From positions 62,001 through 126,000 of the forward strand of contig NZ_WSRZ01000007.1 of assembly GCF_009828585.1 (NCBI RefSeq): a DNA stretch of 64,000 nt. The letters are read 5' to 3'. Positions 46,148 to 55,469 of this stretch are shown here, in pieces. The stretch is from Shewanella litoralis. Lineage in GTDB: Bacteria; Pseudomonadota; Gammaproteobacteria; Enterobacterales; Shewanellaceae. The notes under the pieces are model-generated. The model was not told where the DNA came from. It saw only the letters and a program-made list of their open reading frames with translations, and did not search any database. A program made the position numbers and the translations under genes. Numbering within the stretch: the stretch's first letter is position 1; every line of letters starts with the position of its first letter.

Positions 46148-47502
46148 TAGTCAGCCCTCTTCTCAGCATGTTCTGCAATAATACCAGCACTTTGCTCTTC
46201 AAGAACTTGAACGATAGACTTGCTACGAGCAACAACTACAGCGTGTAATAACATTAACGGTAGAGCGGCGATTAGACCTTGAACCGTTGTGATAAGCGCC
46301 ATAGAAATACCACCAGCCATCAATTTAGGGTCACCAGTACCGAATAACTGAATTGATTGGAAGGTTGCGATCATACCAGTAACAGTACCTAATAGACCCA
46401 TCATAGGCGCGATAGCAGCGATAACTTTAATGATTGAAATACGAGCTTCTAAAGCTGGTGTTTCTTTTAAAATAGCTTCGTCAAGTTTTAACTCTAATGT
46501 TTCAACATCAACATCTTTGTTTGACTGATACACTTTTAAAATGCGACCTAGAGCATTATTGCCTGGGTTATCGATGTTCTTACGCTGACTATTCACTTTA
46601 CCGCCAATAACAGTAAGTGTAACTAGACGCTCAAGGGCAATTAATGCACCTAAGGCAAGTAGAGCCAAAATAATATAACCAATAGTACCACCGGCTTCTA
46701 AACGGTCTTCAAGGCTAGCCTTGTTAGTGAAGATGTTTAGTAGTACACCGCGTGCTGGGTCAATATAGAAAGGAGCTGTACCTGATGTGGTATTTTCCCA
46801 TGAACCAACTGCACTGACTTGATAGCCTTCAGGTTGCTGTGATAATTGCTGGATCAAACCTAATTCTGGCTTGTAAACAACATATTTACCTTCAGCCGTT
46901 AAGTTAAAAGGACCTACACGGTGAATAGAAGTATTCACAACGTTACCGTCGATAGCAGTAACCGCGCCGTCAAACTTAACAACTTTACCAGACTGAACCA
47001 TTTCAAATAATTGAGCTTCCCAGAATTGTTCTAGTTCTTCAATTTTTGGTAATGATTTACGTGCACCTAAGTCAGCAATGAAAGCATCACGACCAGGGAA
47101 TTGCGCACTGATGTTAGATGCAGCAATTTTACCAGCGAAATCGCCTGCTTCACCTTTAACAACACCAAACATTTCACCCAAGTCACCTTGAGCAGTTTTT
47201 AAGTCTTCTTCTAACTGAGCAATTTTACGCTCGTTGTCTAAGAAAGCTTGGTTTAAATCTTTACCACGTTGTTTCTCTGCAGCTAAAGCGTCTTTTTCAC
47301 GCTTAAGTAGAGCAGCTTTATCGCCACGTTCTGCTTGGAATTCTCTCTCGCGCTTAGCGTTAGTTTGGCCTTCGTTAGCACGATCAACTTTAACTTGTTG
47401 TAGCAGTTGGTCGATAGTTTTTGGTGCATCAGCAGCAGAAACCATACCAGCTGTTAAAGAGAAAGTTGCAGCCACTAGCGCTGATGTAATTAACTTCTTC
47501 AT
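46147..47502 (-). CDS. ttpC: TtpC-type long ExbB/TolQ protein
   Basis: 451 residues. The signal peptide (1-23, ending VSA-A) is followed by a long charged coiled coil (about 30-110), a periplasmic domain (about 120-265), then ExbB-like membrane helices (about 275-305, 355-380 and 400-425) with PMMGLLGTVTGMIATF and GGISMALITTVQGLIAA. This build is that of TtpC, first described in Vibrio as an additional essential part of the TonB2 system. It shares single-base TAATG junctions with the genes on both sides. Confidence 0.9.
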   Translation of the reverse strand: MKKLITSALVAATFSLTAGMVSAADAPKTIDQLLQQVKVDRANEGQTNAKREREFQAERGDKAALLKREKDALAAEKQRGKDLNQAFLDNERKIAQLEEDLKTAQGDLGEMFGVVKGEAGDFAGKIAASNISAQFPGRDAFIADLGARKSLPKIEELEQFWEAQLFEMVQSGKVVKFDGAVTAIDGNVVNTSIHRVGPFNLTAEGKYVVYKPELGLIQQLSQQPEGYQVSAVGSWENTTSGTAPFYIDPARGVLLNIFTNKASLEDRLEAGGTIGYIILALLALGALIALERLVTLTVIGGKVNSQRKNIDNPGNNALGRILKVYQSNKDVDVETLELKLDEAILKETPALEARISIIKVIAAIAPMMGLLGTVTGMIATFQSIQLFGTGDPKLMAGGISMALITTVQGLIAALPLMLLHAVVVARSKSIVQVLEEQSAGIIAEHAEKRAD

Positions 47503-48284
47503 TATTGTGCAGTCTCCGCAGCAGGAATTGGTAATGCGAATAGGTCTAGAGCGCCTTGCTTACGAGCAATGCGAATACCTTTAGTAATATCGCGTAAGTA
47601 GCTGTCTTCTAACTTGTTCCAAGTTTTAGCGTCAGCGTCATACATCCATGCTGTTTTCTGATCTAAGCTTTGTGCGTAAAGTGCAACACGACCAAGGTTA
47701 AAGAAGTCAACTAACACTTCTTTGCCGTCTAAGCTTAATTTACCAGTGTGAACTGCAACGAAACTACCGTATTCACGCTCAATGCTATAAGCATCAAGGA
47801 TTAGACGGTATTTTTCAGCAAGAGTAACCTCTGCAGTGTTAAGAATGCTCTTTAGATTTTCAACACGTTCTTTACGAACTTCTGAGTTGAATGGAAGATC
47901 TAGATTAACAAACTGATCTAGCGCCTCAACCATTTTGAACATTAATGGAACAACACCTTGACGTAATTTATCAACACCATTGATGTCGGTTTGAATTGAA
48001 TCAAGTGTTTTTTGTTGATCAGCTACCAAGCCTGCAACGTAATCATTATAAGATTTTAATGACTCACGCTCATCAGCGACGCTGCCATACTCAAAAAGCA
48101 TGTCTTGTGCTTGGTCAAAATATTTGTCGACTTTCTGTTGTGACGCAGCAGAAGCAGCATGAAGACTGCTATCAGCTTTTTGAACGTCAGCTAGAGGACC
48201 TGCAACAACGAAGTTGCTACCAGCTAAAGCCAGTGCGCCAACAAGTGCAGTAGCGATTTTTGTTCTATTGCTTACCTTGGACAT
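47502..48284 (-). CDS. DUF3450 periplasmic protein of the TonB operon
   Basis: 260 residues from ATG 48284 (MSKVSNRTKIATALV); the in-frame codon at 48293 is TTG. Signal peptide ending VVA-G, then a coiled-coil region (about 30-110) and a compact C-terminal domain (GSFVAVHTGKLSLDGKEVLVDFFNLGRVALY) that define DUF3450. It is the first gene of the six-gene operon, and DUF3450 regularly travels with ttpC-exbB-exbD-tonB-TPR. It probably acts with TtpC in the periplasm, but the function is unknown. Confidence 0.88.
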   Translation of the reverse strand: MSKVSNRTKIATALVGALALAGSNFVVAGPLADVQKADSSLHAASAASQQKVDKYFDQAQDMLFEYGSVADERESLKSYNDYVAGLVADQQKTLDSIQTDINGVDKLRQGVVPLMFKMVEALDQFVNLDLPFNSEVRKERVENLKSILNTAEVTLAEKYRLILDAYSIEREYGSFVAVHTGKLSLDGKEVLVDFFNLGRVALYAQSLDQKTAWMYDADAKTWNKLEDSYLRDITKGIRIARKQGALDLFALPIPAAETAQ

Positions 48285-48657
48285 AGTTCCCAACCAATTT
48301 GAAGTGAATTAAAAAGTTTTACTTTGAGGCAAATAACGAATGATAAAAATTTGTTATCAATGTTAATTCAACTAAGTGTGTCTTTTTCTTGTGATTGTTA
48401 GTTTTTCTTCCCTTTTCTACGCCAGCTAAGGCGCAGACCCGTTGGCATCATTTCACAAAATGTTGACCTGTGTCAACATTTGCAAAGCGTAAAAACTAGT
48501 GGAAAGAGCAGTTAAATAGATGAATGTAAACGAAAGGTGAATAAATATACATCTTCAACATAAATTTGTAGTAAATCTATGATACCTAAAAAAGGTCAAC
48601 GATGTTAAATCATTGACTTAAAGCAAAAAAAATACCAATTTTAATCGCTAGCTATAT
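48285..48657. other. control region of the TonB operon
   Basis: 373 bp between the DUF3450 gene and the methyltransferase stop, both minus strand. It must hold the operon promoter. Apart from the palindrome listed at 48458-48481 I see no RNA gene, and no clear terminator for the methyltransferase. Confidence 0.45.
48458..48481. promoter_or_regulatory. 24-bp palindrome upstream of the TonB operon
   Basis: AAATGTTGAC-CTGT-GTCAACATTT, perfect 10-base arms with a 4-base centre. The inner TTGAC-N4-GTCAA has the spacing of FNR/CRP-family sites (TTGAT-N4-ATCAA). It lies 174 bp before the first gene of the operon. A likely operator, of unknown regulator. Confidence 0.6.
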
Positions 48658-49629
48658 CTAAACTTCACAATTTTCAATTTTTCTGGCATCTAAATACCAG
48701 CCTAAAATTTCTTTTTGCTCATTTTTAAGCACTTTTATCTCGTTTATTTCCAATAGATTCTGTTTAAAAATACCAATGAATCTAGCTAATTTATCTTCAT
48801 CAAAAGAGGCATTAACTAACTCAGTTAATCTAAGCTTTAACGTATCCATCTGTAATTTAATGAATTCAATAAATTGTTGCTTTTTTGCTAATGGCCAAAA
48901 TATCCCTTCTTTAAAAAACTGCGCAATAAACATCATTAACTGACTATCTTGTGCAGATAGCTCATCATAGTTAACTAAATCTTTAATCGCCTGATTAATT
49001 TTCACTCGAATACTTTCACACTTAGGATCTTGTTTTATTCTTGCGATATCGTTAGCAGAAGTCATACTTCCCATCGCGATGGCAATTTCTCGTAAATATT
49101 CGACAAGGTCACTTGCCTGAGGGAGTTCAATCAATCTTAATATTTTTTTATTTCGATTCAAGATCATTGAATTTCCATGATGAAACACTATCGAGAATTG
49201 ACCATCTCGCTTAAGTACTCTAGACGCTTCTTTTAGTGACGATTCTATACTGGAATATTCAAACCCAAACTGCGACATGTAAAGATCAATTGACTCATTC
49301 TCAAAAGGTAACGTTTCGCAGGCTGTATTGGATATCAATTCGATTTCAATTGTCGAATTTTCACTCTTAGTATTTTCAGATAATTGCACTTCAGCAAGAT
49401 CAACACCATACACCTTGCCGACTTTGGCACTGTTGCTTAATGATTCTCTTAATAATAAAGGAACAGAACCGTTACCCGAGCCGACATCAACTGCTACAAA
49501 ATCAGTTTGTAAACTACTGAAGGTAGGCTCCCAAACAGACTGCAAAATGCCTTCATAATTACCTGATAATGCATCACCAAATGATGTTGTATGGCCTTGT
49601 CGCCAATACTCACTCCAATGATTACTCAT
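48658..49629 (-). CDS. class I SAM-dependent methyltransferase
   Basis: About 323 residues from MSNHWSEYWRQGHTTSFGDAL (ATG at 49629, AGAGAG upstream). The Rossmann-type SAM site VAVDVGSGNGSVPLLL (about 52-67) and YGVDLAEVQL are clear, then a post-motif SIDLYMSQFGFEYSS. The C-terminal 150 residues are helical, Lys/Glu-rich and unrecognised. Codons are more AT-rich than in flanking genes, which may mean recent transfer. Substrate unknown. It sits between the TonB operon and a TonB receptor, in the same orientation. Confidence 0.85.
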   Translation of the reverse strand: MSNHWSEYWRQGHTTSFGDALSGNYEGILQSVWEPTFSSLQTDFVAVDVGSGNGSVPLLLRESLSNSAKVGKVYGVDLAEVQLSENTKSENSTIEIELISNTACETLPFENESIDLYMSQFGFEYSSIESSLKEASRVLKRDGQFSIVFHHGNSMILNRNKKILRLIELPQASDLVEYLREIAIAMGSMTSANDIARIKQDPKCESIRVKINQAIKDLVNYDELSAQDSQLMMFIAQFFKEGIFWPLAKKQQFIEFIKLQMDTLKLRLTELVNASFDEDKLARFIGIFKQNLLEINEIKVLKNEQKEILGWYLDARKIENCEV

Positions 49630-49671
49630 ATGAATCTCTCTATTACGCATACGTTTTGAATGTTTAATGAA

Positions 49672-49697
49672 ATAAAAAGGCTCCCGAAGGAGCCTTA
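49672..49697 (-). terminator. terminator of the TonB-dependent receptor gene
   Basis: On the minus strand AAGGCTCC-TTC-GGGAGCCTT followed by TTTATTTC. It lies 35 bp after the receptor stop, so the methyltransferase likely needs its own promoter or read-through. Confidence 0.9.
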
Positions 49698-49731
49698 TTA
49701 GTCTAAATAACTAGCAAATGGTGACTAGTGT

Positions 49732-52338
49732 TTAGAACTTTAGAGTATAACTTGCACGGTATTCACGACCGTAGTTGTTATATAGATCAGTATTTGTGAA
49801 CTGACCGGTAGAAGTTAATACAGGATCTTCGTCTGTTAGGTTGTTAATACCTAATAATACTGAACCATAGTTACCAGCATCATATACATAGCTTAAGTTA
49901 TGAATTAACCATGAATCTAGGTGACCTGTGTCATCAGTTTCATAAGTAGAGCCAGTATAGTTGATGTTCCATGATAGGCTATGATCACCTAACATGTAGT
50001 TAGTGGTAAAGTTAGACTTGTAGTCTGGAGCACCGTTCCAACCAGAAATATCTTCTGCAGCCTGTCCACCTTCAACTTCTTGAATGTAGTCAAGAACGAA
50101 GCTGTTAGTCCAGTTAAAGCCGATATCACCAATTGATGTTTCAAACTTAGCGTTTAATGCAACGTCAATACCTGTGATTTCTAACTTATCACTATTACCA
50201 TAACCGGTACCAACTTCAAGCGCACGACCAAGTGTACCGTCAGTAGTAGGTGCACGTTCTACATAGAAAGTATCTGTAGTATCAAGCGTACCTGCAGCAA
50301 TACCGCGCATTACGTTTGTAATTGAACGCTGACTGATTACGTCATCAATGTTTAAGTTGAAGTAATCGACCTTAATACCGATATCATCAACGATGTCCCA
50401 AGCAACACCTAAGTTAATATACTCTGATGTTTCAGGACCCAAATCACTATTAGCACTGATAAAGGTATCGTATTGCTTCTCAGCACAATCCGCATCGGCT
50501 ACGCCAGTTGCAGTACAGAATGGATAATCAGTTCCGTCTTCGGCACTGAATGTCGTCGCTGCATAGAGTTGACTTAAAGAAGGTGCACGGAACGCTTCAG
50601 AGTAAGAAGCACGTACAACTACGTTTTCAAGCGCTTGCCAACGAATAGATGCTTTAGGAGCAACGTTATCACCAAAGTCACTGTAGTCATCGTAACGAGC
50701 TGCAAGGTTTAATTCGATATCGTCAGTTAATGGTAATACTGCTTCATAGAACATAGCCCATACTTGGCGGTCGCCACCAGCTGAGTTACCCGCACTACCA
50801 CCGATTAGACCGGCTTCAGATTGCGCGTCGTATACTTCGCTGAACTGCTGGTCAAAGTATTCCATACCAATGTAATGCGCTACAGCACCACCAGGTAAGT
50901 CGAATGCATCAAAACCAAGTCCTGCACTGTACTGGTCAAATGTTGCTTTACCAGTAGTAAGTGTTGTGGCTTTCATGTTGTTGATGCCAGCTTCAGAGCC
51001 TAAATCTATATCATTTGCTTGGTTGTAAGCAAGACCAGAATAGCTTAAGTAGTACTGACCCACTGACTTGTTGTCAGCGATATTGTGGTGATAATAAACT
51101 TCCCATTCAGCGTCATTTAATGCACTGATAGTACCGCGTAAACCGGTTAAGTAATCTTGGTTATAATCGTCTACGTAACCATCACGCGTACCGATGCCTA
51201 CCCAACGGAAATAACCTGTAGTTTCTTCACCAAATGGGTTATTTGGGTTATCAGCTGCCATGTTATTCCATGCTGCAGCAGGTGGTGCGTAACGACCGAA
51301 AGAACTGTTCTGAGTTACCATAACACGACCAAACCATTCAACATCTTCAGCAACTTCATAGTTAGCGTCAACATAAACGGTGTTACGGTCAATAGAAGCT
51401 TTGTTGTATGACACGTTAGCGAACGCATACATACAGTAAGTTGATCCTGGGCTCCAATCGTTGTCAGCAGCAACGGTTTGGAAAACATTAGAGCCATATT
51501 CAGCTTCTAAATCATCACATAAAAGTGATGCTTGTGCAGTAGAGAAATCTGGAGCTGCTACTGTAGCACCATAAATACTCCAACCAGCAGTTTCATCGTA
51601 AGCTTGGATTTCGCCATCACCGTTGAAGTCAGTCATTCTTGCTGCAGTGTAAGAACGGTCTCCGTCAGAGATGCCTTGACGATCTTGATGGTCAAATGCA
51701 AAAGTAATGTTACCTTTGTCCATTTGATAACCGGCAACGACTGAGAACTCTTTACTGGTTAAACCGCCATCTTGGTCACGTGAACCGCCACCAACATTGA
51801 ATTCAATACCTTGGTAGTTCTTTTTCATGATGATGTTTACAACACCAGCAATCGCGTCAGAACCATAAGTAGAAGATGCGCCATCAGTTAAGATGTCGAT
51901 ACGTTCAACTGCAGCCATTGGAATAGCGTTTAAGTTAGCTGATGCACCACCAAGTGTTGGTGAACCAGGAAAACGCTTACCGTCAATCAATACTAGAGTA
52001 CGGCTTGAGCCTGCACCACGTAGGTTAATTGTCGCTTGTGATTGTGCTGAACTACCTGAACGCTCAGAGAACGAACCGAAAGAGTTTAAGTTACTGTTAC
52101 GAAGAGCATCAGCAACTGTAAAGTTACCTTCCATCTTCATATCTTCAGTAGTGATGGTCGTAATTGGAGAAGCACCTTCTAGGTCAGAACGCTTAATACG
52201 CGAACCAGTAACCTCAATACGTTCTACTTTTGCGCCATCTTCATCAGCAGCAAAAACTGCTGGTGCAGCAAATGCTGTTGCTGCAGCACCACTGATCAGT
52301 GCTAAGCGCACCGATTTAGCTAATACGTTCTTATGCAT
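49732..52338 (-). CDS. TonB-dependent outer-membrane receptor
   Basis: 868 residues. A long signal peptide (1-30, ending AVFA-A), a candidate TonB box near ERIEVTGSRIKR, a plug domain with the DALRNSNLNSFGS and TINLRGAGSSRTLVLIDGKRFPG segments, and a 22-strand barrel ending RASYTLKF. The plug start and ending place it with the large Shewanella/Alteromonas receptors often annotated for peptides, sugars or siderophore-like ligands. The substrate cannot be read from sequence. It is probably energised by the TtpC-TonB operon 1.4 kb downstream. Confidence 0.92.
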   Translation of the reverse strand: MHKNVLAKSVRLALISGAAATAFAAPAVFAADEDGAKVERIEVTGSRIKRSDLEGASPITTITTEDMKMEGNFTVADALRNSNLNSFGSFSERSGSSAQSQATINLRGAGSSRTLVLIDGKRFPGSPTLGGASANLNAIPMAAVERIDILTDGASSTYGSDAIAGVVNIIMKKNYQGIEFNVGGGSRDQDGGLTSKEFSVVAGYQMDKGNITFAFDHQDRQGISDGDRSYTAARMTDFNGDGEIQAYDETAGWSIYGATVAAPDFSTAQASLLCDDLEAEYGSNVFQTVAADNDWSPGSTYCMYAFANVSYNKASIDRNTVYVDANYEVAEDVEWFGRVMVTQNSSFGRYAPPAAAWNNMAADNPNNPFGEETTGYFRWVGIGTRDGYVDDYNQDYLTGLRGTISALNDAEWEVYYHHNIADNKSVGQYYLSYSGLAYNQANDIDLGSEAGINNMKATTLTTGKATFDQYSAGLGFDAFDLPGGAVAHYIGMEYFDQQFSEVYDAQSEAGLIGGSAGNSAGGDRQVWAMFYEAVLPLTDDIELNLAARYDDYSDFGDNVAPKASIRWQALENVVVRASYSEAFRAPSLSQLYAATTFSAEDGTDYPFCTATGVADADCAEKQYDTFISANSDLGPETSEYINLGVAWDIVDDIGIKVDYFNLNIDDVISQRSITNVMRGIAAGTLDTTDTFYVERAPTTDGTLGRALEVGTGYGNSDKLEITGIDVALNAKFETSIGDIGFNWTNSFVLDYIQEVEGGQAAEDISGWNGAPDYKSNFTTNYMLGDHSLSWNINYTGSTYETDDTGHLDSWLIHNLSYVYDAGNYGSVLLGINNLTDEDPVLTSTGQFTNTDLYNNYGREYRASYTLKF

Positions 52339-52953
52339 TGTCTATCTCCCTGGACTTTTATATCTTTCTTATAATACTAACAACCTTTTTAGGTGCTAGT
52401 TCTATGAGGGAATGCAACAGAAATCATCACAACCGCTCATTTACGTATGCAATAAAATCACATTTGATACAACTAATCAACAATTGAAGTGCCGTAAGCG
52501 CAAAAGTTAATCAAATGTGAACTCGCTTCCTGTTAACTAAAATGGACACTCAAGGCTAAATTCATTTAAAAGCATAGCCTTATAGAACTTTCGTTTTATT
52601 TCAGTGAATTTTGGATGTTGAAAATAAAAAACTTAACATCCTGTTTTGCAGAATGATTCTTTATGCTAGGGCAGGTTTTCATTCGGTGTTGCTATGAATA
52701 AAAATTTAACATTTATAACAACAGGGTTTGTGGTTAAATTGTTAACTTTAACACTTTTGATAGGTAAAAATAGAGATTGAGGCGTTTATAGACGGTCATA
52801 ATAGCCCAATATTGATGTTAACTAGTAGGGTTTGAAAGCAATGAATATGGCAAGACATTTGTGGCATTGACAGGCATTTCGAAGGTGTATTACTAAGCAT
52901 AGAATTAATCTTATGCTGCTATATTTTATTGGATCGTGCGCCATTATTAAGCT
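52339..52953. other. 615-bp AT-rich control region between receptor and polB
   Basis: Lies upstream of the receptor gene and downstream of polB (both minus). It holds an inverted-repeat pair at 52458-52520 (separate entry) and no convincing gene. A 28-codon frame at 52694-52780 is too short and AT-rich to call. Confidence 0.5.
52458..52520. repeat. 11-bp inverted repeat pair upstream of TonB receptor
   Basis: TCACATTTGAT at 52458-52468 and its exact complement ATCAAATGTGA at 52510-52520, separated by 41 bases. It lies 120-182 bp before the receptor ATG. The arms contain both TGTGA (CRP-type) and TTGAT (FNR-type) half-site words. It could be paired operators or a stem in the receptor mRNA leader. 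Confidence 0.6.
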
Positions 52954-55389
52954 TCATATTAACGTGAGCTGATCATTGACTAGGGCATCAAATCGTTGCC
53001 CACACAACTGTAAAATAGGTTCCGCAATCGGCTGAATTTGTTTACTGATGTAATATTCGTAATCGATATTGTTTGGATGTGTTTCAACAGCTTGAGCCCC
53101 AGTTGTTGTCATTAAATATCTAATTTGATAACCCCTTCTTGTTGCTTTGTTTGTGCCCTCTATTTGTGCCAATTGCTTAGCGGCTTTGACATGGGGAGAT
53201 GATTTAGCTGTGTAGTCCTCAGCATGACGACGCAAACGCTTTTTAAAAATAAGCTCGGAGTCTCTTTCACCTTTTTTTAGCGCATCTAACTCTTGACGAA
53301 GGTAATCGATAACATCCTCACCGTTGAAAAACATCTCGTATAAGTCAAATTGCATCTTACGGGCGATAGGGCTCCAATCACTTCTCACCTGCTCCATGCC
53401 TTTAAATGTCAATTTGAGCTTATTGTCCGCCCCTAATGAGGCACCAACATAACGTTTTTTGCTGCCTTCTTCAGACCCTCTTAACGTCGGCATAATAAAT
53501 TGATCAAAGTGAGTTTCAAATTCTAACTCTAGGTAACTGTTTAATTGATATTCAGTCTCACACCAATCATGCCAGCGTGTTGTTATGTTGGTTGCGAGTT
53601 GTAACCCCAAGGCGTTGATGTCTGTTATGCCATGATTAGCGCCAAGCCAAACAAAAGTGGAGTCTGTATCACCATAGATAACTTGATAACCAGATTCTTC
53701 TATCCATTGCTTGGTCAATTTCATAATTTGATGACCGCGCATGGTAATTGAACTGGCTAACTTTGCATCATGGAATACACACCCTTTTGAGCCCAATACT
53801 CCGTATAAAGAGTTCATGATAATTTTTATCGCTTGCGATAACGGCGCATTTTTTTCTATTTTTGCCATTTCTCTTTGCGCAGCTAGGCTGGCAACTAAAC
53901 CGGGTAAAATTGCGTTATCTCGCGCAAAATAAGCCCCCAAATAACCTGGCACGGTTGAAGTATTATCAGCTTGTTCGGCCAAGCGTAAGCCTTCAACTAA
54001 TCCTTTGGGGTCAATTAAAAAAGTCCGAATTATTGATGGGTACAAACTTTTAAAATCTAAAACTAATACATCGTTGTAATGACCAGGGATAGATGACATG
54101 ACGTAACCGCCAGGACTCTCTAAACCTTGACTGGCAGGATGTGCTGGAGCAACAAACCCATTGCGATGTAAGTGAGGTAAATATAAATGATAAAATGCAG
54201 CGATTGATGCACCGACACGGCCAAATTCTAAACCCGTCAATTTTGCTCGTTCAATCGCAAAGTCAATCAACTGGGTTTTTTCAAAAATATCCCACACTAA
54301 ACGGCTATCGGTGATGTTATAAAATGCTAGCGCATTTTTATCGGTGTGAAATAACGTGGTAATTTCTTGGCCGCGATTCTCGACATGGTCAATGGCCTTA
54401 CCTTCATCGAGCAGATGCCTTGATACATACTCTAATGAAAAACTATCAAATTGATAAAATGCCGCTTTTAACCAATCAATGCCGTCAAGCACCACGCGTC
54501 CGGGTAATGAGAGTGTTTCTGGCCTAAATTTATCGGCCACCTTCCAACTTAACTCTGTACCACCTCTACCAATTAAGAGTGGTATATGGTGCAAAATACA
54601 ACGCCGGTACAATAATGCTAAATCAAAAGTGACCACAGCCCAACCAATAATAATGTCAGGGTCGTATTGCTCAAACCAGGCAATCAGGTGATGGATAAGT
54701 TCTACCTCATTTTTTACCCACACAATAAAATCATGGCTATCACTTTGCGGCTCGCCAACCATAAACACACATTGGTATTGCTCGCCATATAACCCAACTG
54801 AATAGAGTTCGCCATCAAAGCTGCATTCAAAATCTAATGATATTACGCTTAACGTAATATCATTATCAGTCTTTTCTACGACAGGTTTGCGCGCGCGTTC
54901 AAGTAACATTAATGGCAAAGCGCTATCATGGCTTGTACTAAGGTATTCTCCGGCGCATTCAATATCGAGGGCGATAAACCGCTCTATAAGGTAGCGTTGT
55001 TCAGGCCTAATATCTGCCTCAAATAATGTGATACCACTATCATTAGCAACCCGGATTAATCCTTTCAATTGACTGTTCGATTTTAAATACAGTGCACAGA
55101 CAGGTTCATGCGCAAAACTGGTTAACCCAATAGATTCTGCCTTCAACGCAAAATCGACTTTACTGGTTAAGATATTCACATCTTGCTGACGACAAAAACA
55201 AATCACCTCAGTGTGATGCAACTCAACTAAAATTGGCCCATTTGCCGTTTTTAAATAATATTGCAACACCAACTGCCCTTGCCGGTATATCGCATGGCGA
55301 GTCAATACTCTGCCCATCACTCGTGGCAATGCAGACATGCTTTGACGAGCATGGGTGTAACGTTCTAATTGCGGCTGTAAATGTTTCAA
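52954..55389 (-). CDS. polB: DNA polymerase II
   Basis: 811 residues, family B polymerase. The 3'-5' exonuclease Exo I motif is SLDFECSF (about 190), followed by polymerase motif A DFKSLYPSIIR (about 445), motif B region KIIMNSLYGVLGS and motif C YGDTDSTF. Used in SOS-induced repair and replication restart. The gene is divergent from dinG, with 80 bp between and a LexA box in that gap. It is somewhat longer than E. coli Pol II (783). Confidence 0.96.
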   Translation of the reverse strand: MKHLQPQLERYTHARQSMSALPRVMGRVLTRHAIYRQGQLVLQYYLKTANGPILVELHHTEVICFCRQQDVNILTSKVDFALKAESIGLTSFAHEPVCALYLKSNSQLKGLIRVANDSGITLFEADIRPEQRYLIERFIALDIECAGEYLSTSHDSALPLMLLERARKPVVEKTDNDITLSVISLDFECSFDGELYSVGLYGEQYQCVFMVGEPQSDSHDFIVWVKNEVELIHHLIAWFEQYDPDIIIGWAVVTFDLALLYRRCILHHIPLLIGRGGTELSWKVADKFRPETLSLPGRVVLDGIDWLKAAFYQFDSFSLEYVSRHLLDEGKAIDHVENRGQEITTLFHTDKNALAFYNITDSRLVWDIFEKTQLIDFAIERAKLTGLEFGRVGASIAAFYHLYLPHLHRNGFVAPAHPASQGLESPGGYVMSSIPGHYNDVLVLDFKSLYPSIIRTFLIDPKGLVEGLRLAEQADNTSTVPGYLGAYFARDNAILPGLVASLAAQREMAKIEKNAPLSQAIKIIMNSLYGVLGSKGCVFHDAKLASSITMRGHQIMKLTKQWIEESGYQVIYGDTDSTFVWLGANHGITDINALGLQLATNITTRWHDWCETEYQLNSYLELEFETHFDQFIMPTLRGSEEGSKKRYVGASLGADNKLKLTFKGMEQVRSDWSPIARKMQFDLYEMFFNGEDVIDYLRQELDALKKGERDSELIFKKRLRRHAEDYTAKSSPHVKAAKQLAQIEGTNKATRRGYQIRYLMTTTGAQAVETHPNNIDYEYYISKQIQPIAEPILQLCGQRFDALVNDQLTLI

Positions 55390-55421
55390 TGTTATTTATT
55401 ACTTCGTAGCATGCTAATTCA

Positions 55422-55437
55422 CTGTTATTATGTACAG
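55422..55437. promoter_or_regulatory. LexA (SOS) box shared by polB and dinG
   Basis: CTGTTATTATGTACAG fits CTGT-N8-ACAG. It lies 33 bp before both the polB ATG (complement, 55389) and the dinG ATG (55470), so one repressor could hold both promoters. Both genes belong to the E. coli SOS regulon. Confidence 0.88.
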
Positions 55438-55469
55438 CATAATTCAGACCACGCAGAAATCATACTTCT

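Noticed and set aside
48658-52338. Methyltransferase and receptor as part of a restriction or defence island
   Set aside because: The enzyme lacks DNA-methylase motifs (no NPPY/DPPY), and no nuclease or mobile genes are nearby.
51893-52399. 168-codon plus-strand frame opposite the TonB receptor signal and plug
   Set aside because: Mirror of conserved receptor sequence and not preceded by a start signal.
52694-52780. 28-codon ATG frame in the receptor-polB gap
   Set aside because: It is short, very AT-rich, has no ribosome-binding site, and stop-free runs of this length are common in such sequence.
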